A DNA stretch of 64,000 nt, taken from the NCBI RefSeq assembly GCF_001643305.1, contig NZ_LSGW01000099.1, positions 1-64,000 on the forward strand. Reading direction: 5' to 3'. Shown piece by piece: positions 1 through 12,008 of the stretch. Both the position numbers and the translations under genes were made by a program. Below the pieces are notes generated by a model that was given only the letters and a program-made list of their open reading frames with translations, was not told the DNA's origin and did no database searches. How positions within the stretch are numbered: position 1 is the stretch's first letter; each line of letters begins with the position of its first letter. The DNA comes from Aeromonas salmonicida subsp. salmonicida (GTDB lineage: Bacteria; Pseudomonadota; Gammaproteobacteria; Enterobacterales; Aeromonadaceae).

Positions 1-27
1 TTTGTTGTTTATCGCGATCCGGTTTGC

Positions 28-465
28 TTAACCGGGCAGCGCCAGCTGATCGGGTTTGCCGATCTCGATGGCACGAGGCTTGAGCGCCTCGGGCAGCTCG
101 CGAGCCAGATCTATGGTCAAGAGGCCATGTTCCAGTTTGGCGCCCTGCACCTCAACGTGCTGACTCAGCTTGAAGGCGAGCTCGAAGTCACGCTCTGCGA
201 TACCCTGATGGAGGAACTGACGCTCACCGGCAGCTGCCTTGCGCCCCTTCACCTTGAGGGTGCCGTTTTCGGTTTCCAGCTCCAGCTCTTCGCGCTCAAA
301 GCCTGCCACCGCTAGCGTGATGCGGTAGCTGTCGTGCTCCCGCTTTTCGATGTTGTAAGGGGGATAGGCTGCTGCTTTCTGTTCAAACAGGCCCTCCAGC
401 TCACGGGCCATCCGCTCAAAGCCGACGGCATTGGAATAGAGATGAGAAAAATCGAGGTTACGCAT
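28..465 (-). CDS. Small heat-shock protein, Hsp20/IbpB-like (second of a tandem pair)
   Basis: A 145-residue alpha-crystallin-family holdase that would bind unfolding proteins in the cytoplasm and hand them to DnaK/ClpB. The start MRNLDFSHLYSNAVGFERM, the block AYPPYNIEK, the core VAGFEREELELETENGTLKVKG and the GLLTIDL segment match E. coli IbpA/IbpB along the whole length. It is downstream of a second Hsp20 gene on the same strand with a 93-bp gap, so the two probably form an ibpAB-like heat-shock operon. Compared with its neighbour it has a longer C-terminal tail ending in LALPG, and the terminal IxI-type anchor (IEIG) is retained. The leader just before the start has a ROSE-like arrangement. 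Divergence from the upstream copy suggests an old duplication with specialised roles rather than a recent one. Confidence 0.93.
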   Translation of the reverse strand: MRNLDFSHLYSNAVGFERMARELEGLFEQKAAAYPPYNIEKREHDSYRITLAVAGFEREELELETENGTLKVKGRKAAAGERQFLHQGIAERDFELAFKLSQHVEVQGAKLEHGLLTIDLARELPEALKPRAIEIGKPDQLALPG

Positions 466-472
466 AATCCTA

Positions 473-488
473 TCCTTCTAATAAGCAA
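473..488 (-). promoter_or_regulatory. Possible ROSE-like RNA thermometer, leader of second Hsp20 gene
   Basis: Read on the minus strand the leader has UUGCU, then UAUUAGA, then the Shine-Dalgarno AAGGA, a few bases before the ATG. A UYGCU block facing the ribosome-binding site is the hallmark of ROSE heat-sensing elements in ibp leaders. The pairing is inferred by eye, not folded. Confidence 0.45.
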
Positions 489-558
489 CAGGTTTTCATT
501 TCCACAGGCCCGTCATCGGCACCCGGGAAGCTTGGTAAAAATGGATTCAAATCAGGCG

Positions 559-972
559 TTAGCCGTTGATCTCAATCTTGCGCGGCTTCATCGCCTCGGG
601 TACTTCTCGCATCAGCTCGATGTGCAGCAGGCCATTTTTCAGATCAGCCCCTTTCACCCGCACATAGTCAGCCAATTGGAAACGACGCTCGAAGCCTCGT
701 TCGGCTATGCCCTGATACAGGTAGTTGCGATCGGACTCTGCCTGCTTGCTGCCCTTCACCGTCAACAGATTTTCCTGAAAACTCAGCTCCAGCTCTTCCT
801 GGGTAAAGCCAGCCACCGCCATGCTGATACGGTAGTCGTTGTCACTCAGCTGCTCGATGTTGTAGGGGGGATAACCGGCATTGCCATTGCTGGCCGCAGA
901 TTCGATGAGATTGGCCAGGCGATCGAAACCGATGGCAGAACGATAGAGCGGGGAAAAATCGATAGAACGCAT
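559..972 (-). CDS. ibpA: Small heat-shock protein IbpA (Hsp20 family)
   Basis: A 137-residue ATP-independent chaperone. It begins [19 protein letters not shown], nearly the IbpA signature of E. coli, and carries [36 protein letters not shown] and the C-terminal IEING with its IxI motif. Length equals E. coli IbpA (137 aa). It is the promoter-proximal gene of the pair: a sigma-32-type promoter lies about 100 bp upstream and the leader has a ROSE-like UCGCU facing the ribosome-binding site. Expression is therefore expected to be induced by heat at both transcription and translation. Confidence 0.95.
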   Translation of the reverse strand: MRSIDFSPLYRSAIGFDRLANLIESAASNGNAGYPPYNIEQLSDNDYRISMAVAGFTQEELELSFQENLLTVKGSKQAESDRNYLYQGIAERGFERRFQLADYVRVKGADLKNGLLHIELMREVPEAMKPRKIEING

Positions 973-978
973 AGTATT

Positions 979-994
979 ACCCTCTTGTGAGCGA
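979..994 (-). promoter_or_regulatory. Possible ROSE-like RNA thermometer, ibpA leader
   Basis: On the minus strand the leader reads UCGCU-CACA-AGAGGGU before the ibpA ATG: a UYGCU block four bases from the Shine-Dalgarno. This fits the ROSE pattern of ibpA genes. Folding was not computed. Confidence 0.4.
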
Positions 995-1068
995 TAACGG
1001 ATTATTTACCCTCCTGTCGGACGGGCTCCTGATCGAAACCTCTGTCGAGCGTTCCGGCCTTGTTACCT

Positions 1069-1096
1069 ATATAGGGGCCAGCTTTTTGCTTTCAAG
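1069..1096 (-). promoter_or_regulatory. Sigma-32 (heat-shock) promoter of the ibp pair
   Basis: The minus strand has CTTGAAA, 13 bases, then CCCTATAT. The sigma-32 consensus is CTTGAAA-N13/14-CCCCATNT, so the -35 is perfect and the -10 differs at one position. It lies about 95 bp before ibpA, leaving room for a structured leader. The remaining bases up to the regulator at 1251 show no other clear signal. Confidence 0.85.
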
Positions 1097-1250
1097 GGCG
1101 AAAAATGAAAAATTTTCTGAAACATCAGATGTGGCTCTTAGCTTCCCTTGGCATCTTCTAGTGATAATAAAAGAGGTGAGCATAATCCCCCACCTTGTTC
1201 CGGCTCGCCCAAACATGGCACCCTAACCGCAGATCCCAAGGAGCCATGCC

Positions 1251-1955
1251 ATGTCCCGTTCCGAACGCCTGCTAGCCCTGCTCCAGCTGTTGCGCGGTCA
1301 CCGTTACGCCATCACAGGCACAGAGCTGGCCAGCCAGCTTGGCATCAGTATGCGCACCCTCTATCGGGATATCGCCACCCTGCAGGCTCAAGGTGCCCAT
1401 ATCGAAGGTGAGCCCGGTATCGGCTATGTGCTACGCCCTGGCTTCATGCTGCCACCGCTGATGTTCAGCGAAGATGAGCTGGAAGCCCTGGTGCTGGGTT
1501 CACGCTGGGTCGTCGCGCACTGTGATGAAGCCTTGAGTGCATCTGCCAGCAGTGCACTGGCCAAGATAGAGGCTGTGCTGCCCGCCGAATACCGCCAACA
1601 GCTCCAGGCGAATGCCCTGCTGATCGGCACCTCCCGCAGCGACAGTCCTGTCGATGAGGCTCCCCTGCGCAGCGCCATCCGCCAGCAGCGCAAGGTGACC
1701 CTGAGCTATCGCGATCTGAAAGAGGAGCTATCTGAGCGCACCGTCTGGCCATTTGCTCTCGGCTACTTCGAGCAGGTGCGGGTACTGGTCGCCTGGTGCG
1801 AACTGCGGCAGGGCTTTCGCCACTTTCGGGTAGATCGCATCGCCTGGATGCAGCTGGAAGATAACCGCTATCCCAAGAGCAGAGAGAGCCTGCTGAAAGA
1901 GTGGCGTGCTACCCAGCAGATCCCGCAACCAAAATTCATTGCTGACAGAAACTGA
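1251..1955 (+). CDS. YafY-family transcriptional regulator (HTH_11 + WYL domain)
   Basis: A 234-residue DNA-binding regulator. Residues about 3-58 form an N-terminal winged helix (RLLALLQLLRGHRYAITG, LASQLGISMRTLYRDIATL), and about 135-205 form a WYL-type sensory domain (RKVTLSYRDL, WPFALGYFEQVRVLVAWCEL, FRHFRVDRI). WYL domains are thought to bind ligands or nucleic acid. The start has a good ribosome-binding site (AAGGAG). A VOC-family protein follows 67 bp downstream on the same strand with its own AAGGAG site; this regulator-plus-VOC pairing is common and suggests the regulator controls that gene. Ligand unknown. Confidence 0.88.
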   Translation: MSRSERLLALLQLLRGHRYAITGTELASQLGISMRTLYRDIATLQAQGAHIEGEPGIGYVLRPGFMLPPLMFSEDELEALVLGSRWVVAHCDEALSASASSALAKIEAVLPAEYRQQLQANALLIGTSRSDSPVDEAPLRSAIRQQRKVTLSYRDLKEELSERTVWPFALGYFEQVRVLVAWCELRQGFRHFRVDRIAWMQLEDNRYPKSRESLLKEWRATQQIPQPKFIADRN

Positions 1956-2022
1956 CAGCAGGTAGCGCCATGCTGACGGGGTCGGCGCAAATGCGCCCTC
2001 CACCAAATCAAGGAGCGTTACC

Positions 2023-2403
2023 ATGTTGTTAGTCCCACAGTTCACCATTCTCTATGTCGCGAATCCGGCTCGCAGCGCCCTCTTCTATCGCGAGCTGTTT
2101 GGCCATCCGCCAGTCGAAGAGTCTCCCACCTTTGCCATGTTCGTGTTCGAGTCGGGCGCCAGGCTGGCGCTCTGGTCCAGTGCCACAGTAGAACCCGCCG
2201 TTACCCAGAGTGCAGGCGCCATGGAGCTGGCCTTCCCTCTGCCTAATGAAGCCAGTGTCGATACGGGCTTGGCCGAGTGGCGGGCTCGCGGCCTGACCAT
2301 ACTCCAGCAACCAACCAAGATGGAGTTTGGCTACACCGGCATGGCGCTCGATCCGGATGGCCATCGCCTGCGTCTCTACTGCCCGGGTGCCGAGCCAGTC
2401 TAA
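2023..2403 (+). CDS. VOC-family (glyoxalase/bleomycin-resistance-like) protein
   Basis: A 126-residue protein with the paired beta-alpha-beta-beta-beta layout of the vicinal-oxygen-chelate superfamily: FTILYVANPARSALFYREL at the N-terminus and GYTGMALDPDGHRLRLY at the C-terminus. VOC members include glyoxalases, dioxygenases and drug-binding resistance proteins. The first metal-ligand position (usually His or Glu in strand 1) is not obvious, so a ligand-binding or sequestering role is as likely as catalysis. It is preceded by an AAGGAG ribosome-binding site, probably cotranscribed with the YafY-type regulator, and followed by a strong terminator. Confidence 0.85.
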   Translation: MLLVPQFTILYVANPARSALFYRELFGHPPVEESPTFAMFVFESGARLALWSSATVEPAVTQSAGAMELAFPLPNEASVDTGLAEWRARGLTILQQPTKMEFGYTGMALDPDGHRLRLYCPGAEPV

Positions 2404-2436
2404 ATCTTCAGGTATCCACATCTGTACATCAGGAAA

Positions 2437-2467
2437 AATGCCGAACGCTAATCAGGCGTTCGGCATT
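2437..2467 (+). terminator. Rho-independent terminator after the VOC gene
   Basis: Stem AATGCCGAACGC / GCGTTCGGCATT with a 7-base loop, followed by a short T tract, 34 bp after the VOC stop codon. Confidence 0.85.
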
Positions 2468-2519
2468 TTCGTTATTTCAACCCGGCCGACAGTGACACTA
2501 TCATCCTTTCAACTGCCAG

Positions 2520-2535
2520 TGTTTCACGTGGAACA
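2520..2535. other. parS centromere site (ParB binding)
   Basis: TGTTTCACGTGGAACA is a 16-bp near-palindrome matching the chromosomal parS consensus (TGTTTCACGTGAAACA) except for one base. It is intergenic, between the VOC and GNAT genes, about 43 kb from oriC. Its cognate parA and parB are in this window at 48.3-50.0 kb. Confidence 0.88.
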
Positions 2536-2606
2536 TCGGGAGGTGCCTCGCTAACCTGCTGCATTGCCTGTGTTATCATCCTCAAGCCTGATTATCTGGA
2601 AAAACA

Positions 2607-3371
2607 ATGACCTCTCGACATAACTCCCTCAGACTTTACCAGCCGACCAACAGCACCCCGGATGAACTGACAGAGCAACAACTGGCACTGTTCACCCTGC
2701 TCCAACTGCGTGAGCAGGAGTTTGGCTTCAACCCGAATGTGATCGTCCATTATCCGGAAGCCGGCTTTCTCGGCTCGCCGATCGGTTATCTGAATCAGCT
2801 GATTGGCGAACAGTTGCAACAGGGCTACTTTATCAATCAGGTGGTTATCATCACCACCTATCAGGTATTGAGCTCCCCACTCATGCAAGCGGGTTATCAG
2901 CATGAAGCGGTTCATATGCCAGCAGGCCCCGACCATACCGCTATCTTCAGATGGCAGTGTGGTACTCACCCGGCTGGCAAGACCCTCTATGTCGAAGTCG
3001 TCAATGAGCAGGATCCAAAGATCCGGCCAACGTTTGTGCTGATGTTGCGCGATGAGCATGGCAAGCTGCTGGGTGGCATGTCCGGGTCAATCTGGACTAA
3101 AGAAGAGCATCGTTATGCCTATATTGGCACTGTCGTTGTGCAACCGGGGCAACCCGCGGGAACCGGCACACGGCTGGCCAATACAGTGCTGGAGTACCTG
3201 AGCCTGCAAAAGGTTTGCGAAATCAATCTGGGCACCCAGACCGCCGAGCCTTTTTATACCAGGTTAGGATTCAGGGCCATTCACCACATAGTGCCTGCGT
3301 TACGTCACCGCACGACAAAGGATGGTACCGAGCTTCCCCATAATCTGGTCATCATGAGCAAACTGCTCTGA
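2607..3371 (+). CDS. GNAT-family N-acetyltransferase (two-part protein)
   Basis: 254 residues. The C-terminal half (about 125-254) has a GNAT fold: GGMSGSIW (strand 4), then IGTVVVQPGQPAGTGTRLAN, which corresponds to motif A, the acetyl-CoA pyrophosphate loop, then TQTAEPFYTRLGFRA, the usual last helix and strand. The N-terminal half (1-120) is not recognised; it contains many Gln residues and could be a degenerate second GNAT unit. Substrate is unknown. The gene stands alone, between a parS site and a bidirectional terminator shared with gyrB. Confidence 0.75.
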   Translation: MTSRHNSLRLYQPTNSTPDELTEQQLALFTLLQLREQEFGFNPNVIVHYPEAGFLGSPIGYLNQLIGEQLQQGYFINQVVIITTYQVLSSPLMQAGYQHEAVHMPAGPDHTAIFRWQCGTHPAGKTLYVEVVNEQDPKIRPTFVLMLRDEHGKLLGGMSGSIWTKEEHRYAYIGTVVVQPGQPAGTGTRLANTVLEYLSLQKVCEINLGTQTAEPFYTRLGFRAIHHIVPALRHRTTKDGTELPHNLVIMSKLL

Positions 3372-3390
3372 TCCCGCTGACTGCAGATGT

Positions 3391-3420
3391 AAAAAAGCCG
3401 CTCACAAGGAGCGGCTTTTT
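3391..3420. terminator. Bidirectional terminator between the GNAT gene and gyrB
   Basis: AAAAAAGCCGCTC / GAGCGGCTTTTT with a 5-base loop. A runs on one side and T runs on the other let it serve both convergent genes. Confidence 0.9.
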
Positions 3421-3438
3421 GCTGTCTGACTGCGTCGA

Positions 3439-6953
<3,515 letters not shown>

Positions 6954-6955
6954 GA

Positions 6956-8059
6956 CTAGATCCGCATCGGCATCACCACGTACTGAGCATCCTGATGATC
7001 AAAATCCTCAATAATGGCACTGCTGATGGAATCGCTCAGGCTAATCCGAATTTGGTCACATTTTAACGTATTCAGCACGTCCAGCACATAAGAGACGTTA
7101 AAGCCGATCTCCATCTCGCTGGCTTCGTATTGTACGTCAAGCAGCTCTTCGGCTTCTTCCTGTTCCGGGTTGTTGGCGGTAATGCGCAGCAGGTTTTCCT
7201 GCAGATTGAGACGCACCCCACGGAATTTCTCGTTGGAGAGGATAGCGGCGCGGGCAAATGCCTGACGCAGATCCTCACGACCGGCGATCAGGGCCTTGTC
7301 GCTGTTGCGCGGAATAACCCGACGCCAATCCGGAAAGCGGCCATCCACCAGCTTGGAGGTGAAGATGAAGCCGTCCAGCGCGGCGCGCAGGTTGCTGCGA
7401 CCAATCTGCAGCCTTACCGGCTTGTCTTCCGCTTCCAGCAAGCGCACCAGCTCAAGCACACCTTTACGGGGCAGGATAACCTGATGATCGGGCAGCGATT
7501 CTTCCACTACCTCGCGACGACAGGTGGCCAGACGGTGGCCGTCGGTCGCCACGGTACGCAGGCCGTGGCCCTCGCTCTCGAACAGCATGCCGTTCAAGTA
7601 GTAACGCACGTCCTGGCTCGCCATGGAGAACTGGGTCGCATCGATCAGCTTCTTCAACTCCAGCTGGCCAATGTCGAATTCGAGCACGGATTCCCAATCC
7701 TCGATATTCGGATATTCACTGGCAGGCAGGGTCGACAGGTTGAAACGGGAACGACCGGAACGGATGATCAGGCGCTCGCCTTCGGTGTTGAGGCGAATGT
7801 CCGCGCCTTCCGGCAGGCCGCGGCAGATATCCAGCAGCTTGCGCGCCGGCACAGTGGTGCGGCCATCCTGGCTCTCATTATTGAGATAGACCTGACCTAT
7901 CATCTCGACTTCCAGGTCAGTCCCGGTCAGCGACAGCAGACCCTGGCTGACATCAAGCAGGACATTGCCGAGGATCGGCAGGGTCGGCCGGCCACCCAGG
8001 GCACCGGACACCAGTTGCAGAGGACGTAACAGGGCCTCACGGCTAATTTCGAGCTGCAT
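6956..8059 (-). CDS. dnaN: DNA polymerase III beta subunit (sliding clamp)
   Basis: 367 residues, standard for DnaN. The dimeric ring clamps DNA polymerase to its template. It begins MQLEISREALLRPLQLVSGALGGRPTLPILGN and ends with the conserved AQYVVMPMRI, where the PMRI part shapes the protein-docking pocket. It is the second gene of the dnaA operon. The 82-bp space between dnaA and this start contains an imperfect copy of the dnaA 3' end and of its own first codons. Confidence 0.99.
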   Translation of the reverse strand: MQLEISREALLRPLQLVSGALGGRPTLPILGNVLLDVSQGLLSLTGTDLEVEMIGQVYLNNESQDGRTTVPARKLLDICRGLPEGADIRLNTEGERLIIRSGRSRFNLSTLPASEYPNIEDWESVLEFDIGQLELKKLIDATQFSMASQDVRYYLNGMLFESEGHGLRTVATDGHRLATCRREVVEESLPDHQVILPRKGVLELVRLLEAEDKPVRLQIGRSNLRAALDGFIFTSKLVDGRFPDWRRVIPRNSDKALIAGREDLRQAFARAAILSNEKFRGVRLNLQENLLRITANNPEQEEAEELLDVQYEASEMEIGFNVSYVLDVLNTLKCDQIRISLSDSISSAIIEDFDHQDAQYVVMPMRI

Positions 8060-8077
8060 CTGTGCTCTCCGTTGTTA

Positions 8078-8140
8078 TCAGGACGAAAGGTTTCGGATCA
8101 GGTTGGAATATTCGCGCTGCATCTGTCCACTCACCGTCAT
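8078..8140 (-). repeat. Duplicated dnaA 3'-end / dnaN-start junction with a 20-codon mini-ORF
   Basis: One base after the dnaA TGA there is an ATG that opens the frame MTVSGQMQREYSNLIRNLSS and stops at 8078. Its last eleven residues (EYSNLIRNLSS) nearly repeat the true DnaA C-terminus ([11 protein letters not shown]). The DNA is alike for about 36 bp at an offset of 64 bp. Just before that tail the copy also has ACAGATGCAGC-CGAA, matching the real dnaN start ACAGATGCAGCTCGAA. The whole junction (end of dnaA, spacer, start of dnaN) therefore appears tandemly duplicated. Whether the mini-ORF is translated is unknown. Confidence 0.8.
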
Positions 8141-8141
8141 A

Positions 8142-9512
8142 TCAGGAAGAGAGGGTTCGGATCAGGTTGGAATAGTCCTCCTTGATGTCGTGACTCTCCT
8201 CCTTCAGCTGCTCTATCTTGCGGCAGGCATGAAGAACGGTAGTGTGGTCACGGCCACCAAAGGCATCACCTATCTCCGGCAAACTGTGGTTGGTCAGCTC
8301 CTTGGCCAGTGCCATCGCCAGCTGACGCGGACGGGCAACGGAGCGTGAACGGCGTTTGGACAGCAGATCCGCCAGCTTGATCTTGTAATACTCAGCCACC
8401 GTCTTCTGGATGTTGTCGATGGTGACCAGCTTCTCCTGTAATGCCAACAGATCGCGCAGCGCTTCGCGCACGAAATCGATATTGATGGCACGGCCGGTGA
8501 AGTTGGCGTTGGCGATCACCCGGTTGAGAGCGCCTTCCAGTTCACGAACGTTGGATCGCAGACGCTTGGCGATGAAGAAGGCCACTTCGTCCGGCAGGTG
8601 GATCTGGTTCTCATCCGCCTTGCGCATCAGGATGGCGACGCGGGTCTCCAGCTCCGGCGGCTCGATCGCTACCGTCAGGCCCCAGCCGAAGCGGGACTTG
8701 AGACGATCCTCGACACCGTTGATCTCCTTCGGATAGCGATCCGAGGTCAGGATGATCTGCTGGTTACCTTCAAGCAGCGCATTGAAGGTATGGAAGAACT
8801 CCTCCTGGGAGCGCTCCTTGTTGGCGAAGAACTGGATGTCATCTATGAGCAGGGCATCGACGCTACGGTAATAACGCTTGAACTCTTCAATGGCGTTATT
8901 CTGCAGCGCCTTCACCATATCCTGCACAAACCGCTCGGAGTGCATGTAGATGACTTTGGCGTCCTTCTTGCGCTCCTTGATGGCGTTGCCAACGGCATGC
9001 AGCAGGTGGGTTTTGCCCAGACCGGTGCCGCCATAGAGGAACAGAGGATTGTAAGCGCCACCCGGGTTGTCGGCTACCTGGCGGGCAGCCGCACGGGCCA
9101 ACTGGTTGGACTTACCCTCGACGAAGTTCTCGAAGGTATAGTTCACGTTGGTGTTGCTCTTGTGGTTCGGCTCAGGCTTGGCGTCAGCCTTGCTTTCCCA
9201 GCTCTTCTGCAAGTTATTCACAGGCGCAGCACCCCGCGCCGGCGCTCTTGCGATCGCAACGGGATGGGGACGATTACCTATATCAAAACGCAGGGTGGGG
9301 CCATCGACCCCACAGAGTTCATTGATGATGCCGTTAACCCGGATGAGATACTTGTCTCGTACCCAGTCCAGAACAAAGCGATTCGGTGCATACAGGGTCA
9401 GAGTATTGTCACTCAACTCCGCTTGAAGCGGCCGGATCCACATGCTGAATTCTGCCGAGGGCAACTCATCTTGCAGCCGGTTAAGGCACTGCTGCCATAG
9501 CGAAGCAGTCAC
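8142..9512 (-). CDS. dnaA: Chromosomal replication initiator DnaA
   Basis: 456 residues. DnaA binds DnaA boxes at oriC and melts the AT-rich unwinding element. Domain I begins [15 protein letters not shown]. The AAA+ core starts at [19 protein letters not shown], with Walker [14 protein letters not shown] and Walker [11 protein letters not shown]. Domain IV has the DNA-binding signature [15 protein letters not shown]. The start codon is GTG (MTASLWQQ). It leads the dnaA-dnaN-recF-gyrB operon. oriC is not next to it but about 36 kb away, between mioC and mnmG, as in Enterobacterales. Confidence 0.99.
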   Translation of the reverse strand: MTASLWQQCLNRLQDELPSAEFSMWIRPLQAELSDNTLTLYAPNRFVLDWVRDKYLIRVNGIINELCGVDGPTLRFDIGNRPHPVAIARAPARGAAPVNNLQKSWESKADAKPEPNHKSNTNVNYTFENFVEGKSNQLARAAARQVADNPGGAYNPLFLYGGTGLGKTHLLHAVGNAIKERKKDAKVIYMHSERFVQDMVKALQNNAIEEFKRYYRSVDALLIDDIQFFANKERSQEEFFHTFNALLEGNQQIILTSDRYPKEINGVEDRLKSRFGWGLTVAIEPPELETRVAILMRKADENQIHLPDEVAFFIAKRLRSNVRELEGALNRVIANANFTGRAINIDFVREALRDLLALQEKLVTIDNIQKTVAEYYKIKLADLLSKRRSRSVARPRQLAMALAKELTNHSLPEIGDAFGGRDHTTVLHACRKIEQLKEESHDIKEDYSNLIRTLSS

Positions 9513-9823
9513 TCTAAACTCCCGTCAATTGATTAACTAAAGACCGGCTATTCTACGTTTTTAGCGGCTGGATCTCTAGCCGCCACCTCGTGGATCCGGC
9601 AAATAAGATCCTTGACTTTCAAGGATCCAGCACCGATGAATCTGATTTCATCCCCAAAGTTACCCACAGCCTGATCCCACCCGGACGGCCCCGGGGATCC
9701 TGACCTTAACCGGTTATTTTATATAACCAAATATCATTTATTCTTTGGGTTTTATTCCAATAACATCAACGCAAATCCAGTCATTACAACTAAAAATACA
9801 GAACAACAGAGAGAGGAATCCCC
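9513..9823. promoter_or_regulatory. dnaA upstream region with GATC cluster, DnaA-box-like site and inverted repeat
   Basis: This 311-bp divergent spacer serves dnaA (minus) and the amino-acid ABC operon (plus). It holds several GATC (Dam/SeqA) sites in GGATCC contexts and a one-mismatch DnaA box TTACCCACA at 9660-9668, consistent with autoregulation of dnaA. A perfect inverted repeat GGTTAT-N5-ATAACC at 9712-9728 sits about 100 bp before the transporter start and could be an operator. A GAGAGAGGA ribosome-binding site precedes the transporter ATG. Confidence 0.5.
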
Positions 9824-10582
9824 ATGACATCATCCATCAAGCTGGTCTCCGGTGCCGCCATTCTGCTGGCCGCCCTGTCCGGTCAAGCCATCGCCCAGGA
9901 AACCATCAAGGTCGGCATGTCCGGCAAATATTTCCCGTTCACCTTCGTCAAGCAGGACAAGCTGCAAGGCTTCGAGGTGGATATGTGGAACCAGATTGGT
10001 GAGCGCACCGGCTACAAGGTCGAGTTCGTGACCGCCAGCTTCTCCGGCCTGTTCGGCATGCTGGAAACCGGCCGCGTCGATACCATCTCCAACCAGATCA
10101 CCATCACTGACGAGCGCAAGGCCAAGTACGCCTTCTCCCAACCCTACGTCTATGACGGCGCCCAGATAGTGGTCCGCAAGGGCAACAGCACCATCCACGG
10201 CATCAAGGATCTGGAAGGCAAGACGGTTGCTGTTAACCTGGGTTCCAACTTCGAAGAACTGCTGCGCAAGAACGACCCGAACAAGAAGATCGATATCCGC
10301 ACCTATGACTCCAGCTTCGAGCAGGATGTCGCCCTGGGTCGCATCGATGCTTTCGTGATGGACCGCGTCTCCACCGCCCAGCTGATCAAGGAATCCAAGC
10401 TGCCGCTGCAACAGGCTGGCGCACCGTTCGAGACTATTGAGAACGCCCTGCCCTTCCTGAAGACGCCTGAAAAGCAGGCTCTGCTGAAGAAGGTCGACGA
10501 CGCCCTGACCGCCATGCGCAAAGATGGTGCCCTGCGTCAAATCTCCGAGAAATGGTTCGCAGCTGATATCACCGACAAATAA
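9824..10582 (+). CDS. Polar amino-acid ABC transporter, periplasmic binding protein
   Basis: 252 residues, extracellular solute-binding family 3 (SBP_bac_3). There is an N-terminal signal peptide of about 24 residues ending AIAQ. The mature protein starts ETIKVGMSGKYFPFTFVKQDKLQGFEVD, with the typical FEVDMWNQIGERTGYKVEFV lobe and SNQITITDERKAKYAFSQPY. It captures an amino acid, probably cystine or a basic or polar residue, in the periplasm. The same three-gene transporter sits between dnaA and rpmH in Vibrio (the VC0008-VC0010 locus), so it is an ancestral origin neighbour. The permease starts immediately after its stop codon. Confidence 0.92.
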   Translation: MTSSIKLVSGAAILLAALSGQAIAQETIKVGMSGKYFPFTFVKQDKLQGFEVDMWNQIGERTGYKVEFVTASFSGLFGMLETGRVDTISNQITITDERKAKYAFSQPYVYDGAQIVVRKGNSTIHGIKDLEGKTVAVNLGSNFEELLRKNDPNKKIDIRTYDSSFEQDVALGRIDAFVMDRVSTAQLIKESKLPLQQAGAPFETIENALPFLKTPEKQALLKKVDDALTAMRKDGALRQISEKWFAADITDK

Positions 10583-11251
10583 ATGATGGAATTTGACCTC
10601 GAGTACACCCTAGGGCTGTTCCCCATCCTGCTCAAATACCTGGGCACCACGATGGAAATGGCCCTGTGGGGATTCGTCTTGGCACTCGTGCTGTCGCTGA
10701 CCCTGGCGATAGTACGGGTGTTTCGCATCCCCGTGATCCACTGGCTGGCGATGCTCTATATCTCGTTCTTTCGAGGTACGCCGCTGCTCGTCCAGCTGTT
10801 CCTGCTCTACTACGGACTGCCGCAACTGTTCCCCGTCTTCGTGGGAATGGATGCCTTTACCGCCGCCATCGTCGGTCTGACACTGCACTTCGCCGCCTAC
10901 ATGGCAGAGTCGATCCGTGCCGCCATCCTGGGTATTCACAAGAGTCAGATGGAAGCGGCGCTCAGTATCGGCATGAGCCGCTATCAGGCTATGCGGCGGA
11001 TCATATTGCCGCAGGCGGCACGCATAGCGACCCCGTCGCTGATGAACTACTTCATCGACATGATCAAGAGCACCTCGCTGGCGTTTACCCTGGGAGTGGC
11101 CGAGATCATGGGCAAGGCGCAGATGGAAGCCTCCTCCTCCTTCAAGTTCTTCGAGAGCTTCATGGCGGTGGCCCTGGTCTACTGGGTGGTGGTCATCATC
11201 TTCACCCGCTTGCAGCACCTGCTGGAAGTGCACCTGAACCGTGCCTATTAA
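10583..11251 (+). CDS. Polar amino-acid ABC transporter, permease
   Basis: 222 residues of the His/Glu/Gln/Arg/opine permease family. It has about five hydrophobic segments and the cytoplasmic EAA loop near residues 135-155 (EAALSIGMSRYQAMRRIILPQA), which docks on the ATPase. FFRGTPLLVQLFLLYYGLP is a family hallmark. The ATG abuts the stop of the binding-protein gene, so translation is coupled. It probably functions as a homodimer, since only one permease is encoded. Confidence 0.93.
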   Translation: MMEFDLEYTLGLFPILLKYLGTTMEMALWGFVLALVLSLTLAIVRVFRIPVIHWLAMLYISFFRGTPLLVQLFLLYYGLPQLFPVFVGMDAFTAAIVGLTLHFAAYMAESIRAAILGIHKSQMEAALSIGMSRYQAMRRIILPQAARIATPSLMNYFIDMIKSTSLAFTLGVAEIMGKAQMEASSSFKFFESFMAVALVYWVVVIIFTRLQHLLEVHLNRAY

Positions 11252-11263
11252 AGGAAGTCTGCG

Positions 11264-11998
11264 ATGATCAAATTAACAGGCCTCTCCAAGGCATTTCACG
11301 GCAACAAGGTGCTCAACAGCATAGATCTGGAGGTCAGGAAGGGGGAGATAGTGGTCATTATCGGCCCCTCCGGCACCGGCAAGTCGACGCTGCTGCGCTG
11401 CCTGAATCTGCTTGAGACACCGGATGCAGGCACCCTTGCCATCGATGATCTGCAGCTGGATCTGGCAAACGCCAGCGAGCAGCAGGCCATAGAGCTGCGC
11501 AAGCGCGCCTCCTTCGTGTTCCAGAACTACGCCCTGTTCGCCAACAAGACGGCGCTCGACAACATAGCCGAAGGGCTGATCACCGTCTGGAAGCAGCCAA
11601 AGGCAGAGGCCCGCGCCACAGCCCTCGGCATCCTCAAGGACATAGGGCTTGCCGACAAGCAGGATGCCTACCCGGCGTCTCTCTCCGGCGGTCAGCAGCA
11701 ACGGGTCGGCATCGGCCGCGCCATGGCGGCTCACTCCAAGGTCATTCTGTTCGATGAGCCCACCTCGGCCCTCGACCCCGAGTGGGTCGACGAGGTACTT
11801 GGCCTGATGAAGGAGCTGGCACGCCAGCACCAAACCATGGTGGTGGTGACCCATGAGATTGAATTTGCTCGTGATGTTGCCGATCGGGTGATCTTCATGG
11901 AGGGGGGCCGGATCGTGGAACAGGGCCCGCCGGATCAGATATTGGTCGATCCCAAGGATCCCCGCACCCGGGAGTTCTTGCGAAAAGTACTTAAATAG
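11264..11998 (+). CDS. Polar amino-acid ABC transporter, ATP-binding protein
   Basis: 244 residues, GlnQ/TcyN-type ATPase. Walker A is GPSGTGKST, the Q-loop lies in [11 protein letters not shown], the signature is [17 protein letters not shown], Walker B is [14 protein letters not shown], and the switch His lies in [16 protein letters not shown]. It is the last gene of the three-gene importer operon; a perfect GC-rich terminator follows 10 bp after the stop. Confidence 0.95.
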   Translation: MIKLTGLSKAFHGNKVLNSIDLEVRKGEIVVIIGPSGTGKSTLLRCLNLLETPDAGTLAIDDLQLDLANASEQQAIELRKRASFVFQNYALFANKTALDNIAEGLITVWKQPKAEARATALGILKDIGLADKQDAYPASLSGGQQQRVGIGRAMAAHSKVILFDEPTSALDPEWVDEVLGLMKELARQHQTMVVVTHEIEFARDVADRVIFMEGGRIVEQGPPDQILVDPKDPRTREFLRKVLK

Positions 11999-12008
11999 CT
12001 CTCTCTTT

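Noticed and set aside
982-1000. Sequence TTGTGAGCG-ATAACGG resembles the lac operator.
   Set aside because: It has a deletion relative to lacO and lies in the heat-shock gene leader with no lac genes nearby; chance likeness. It overlaps the ROSE-like UCGCU, which explains it better.
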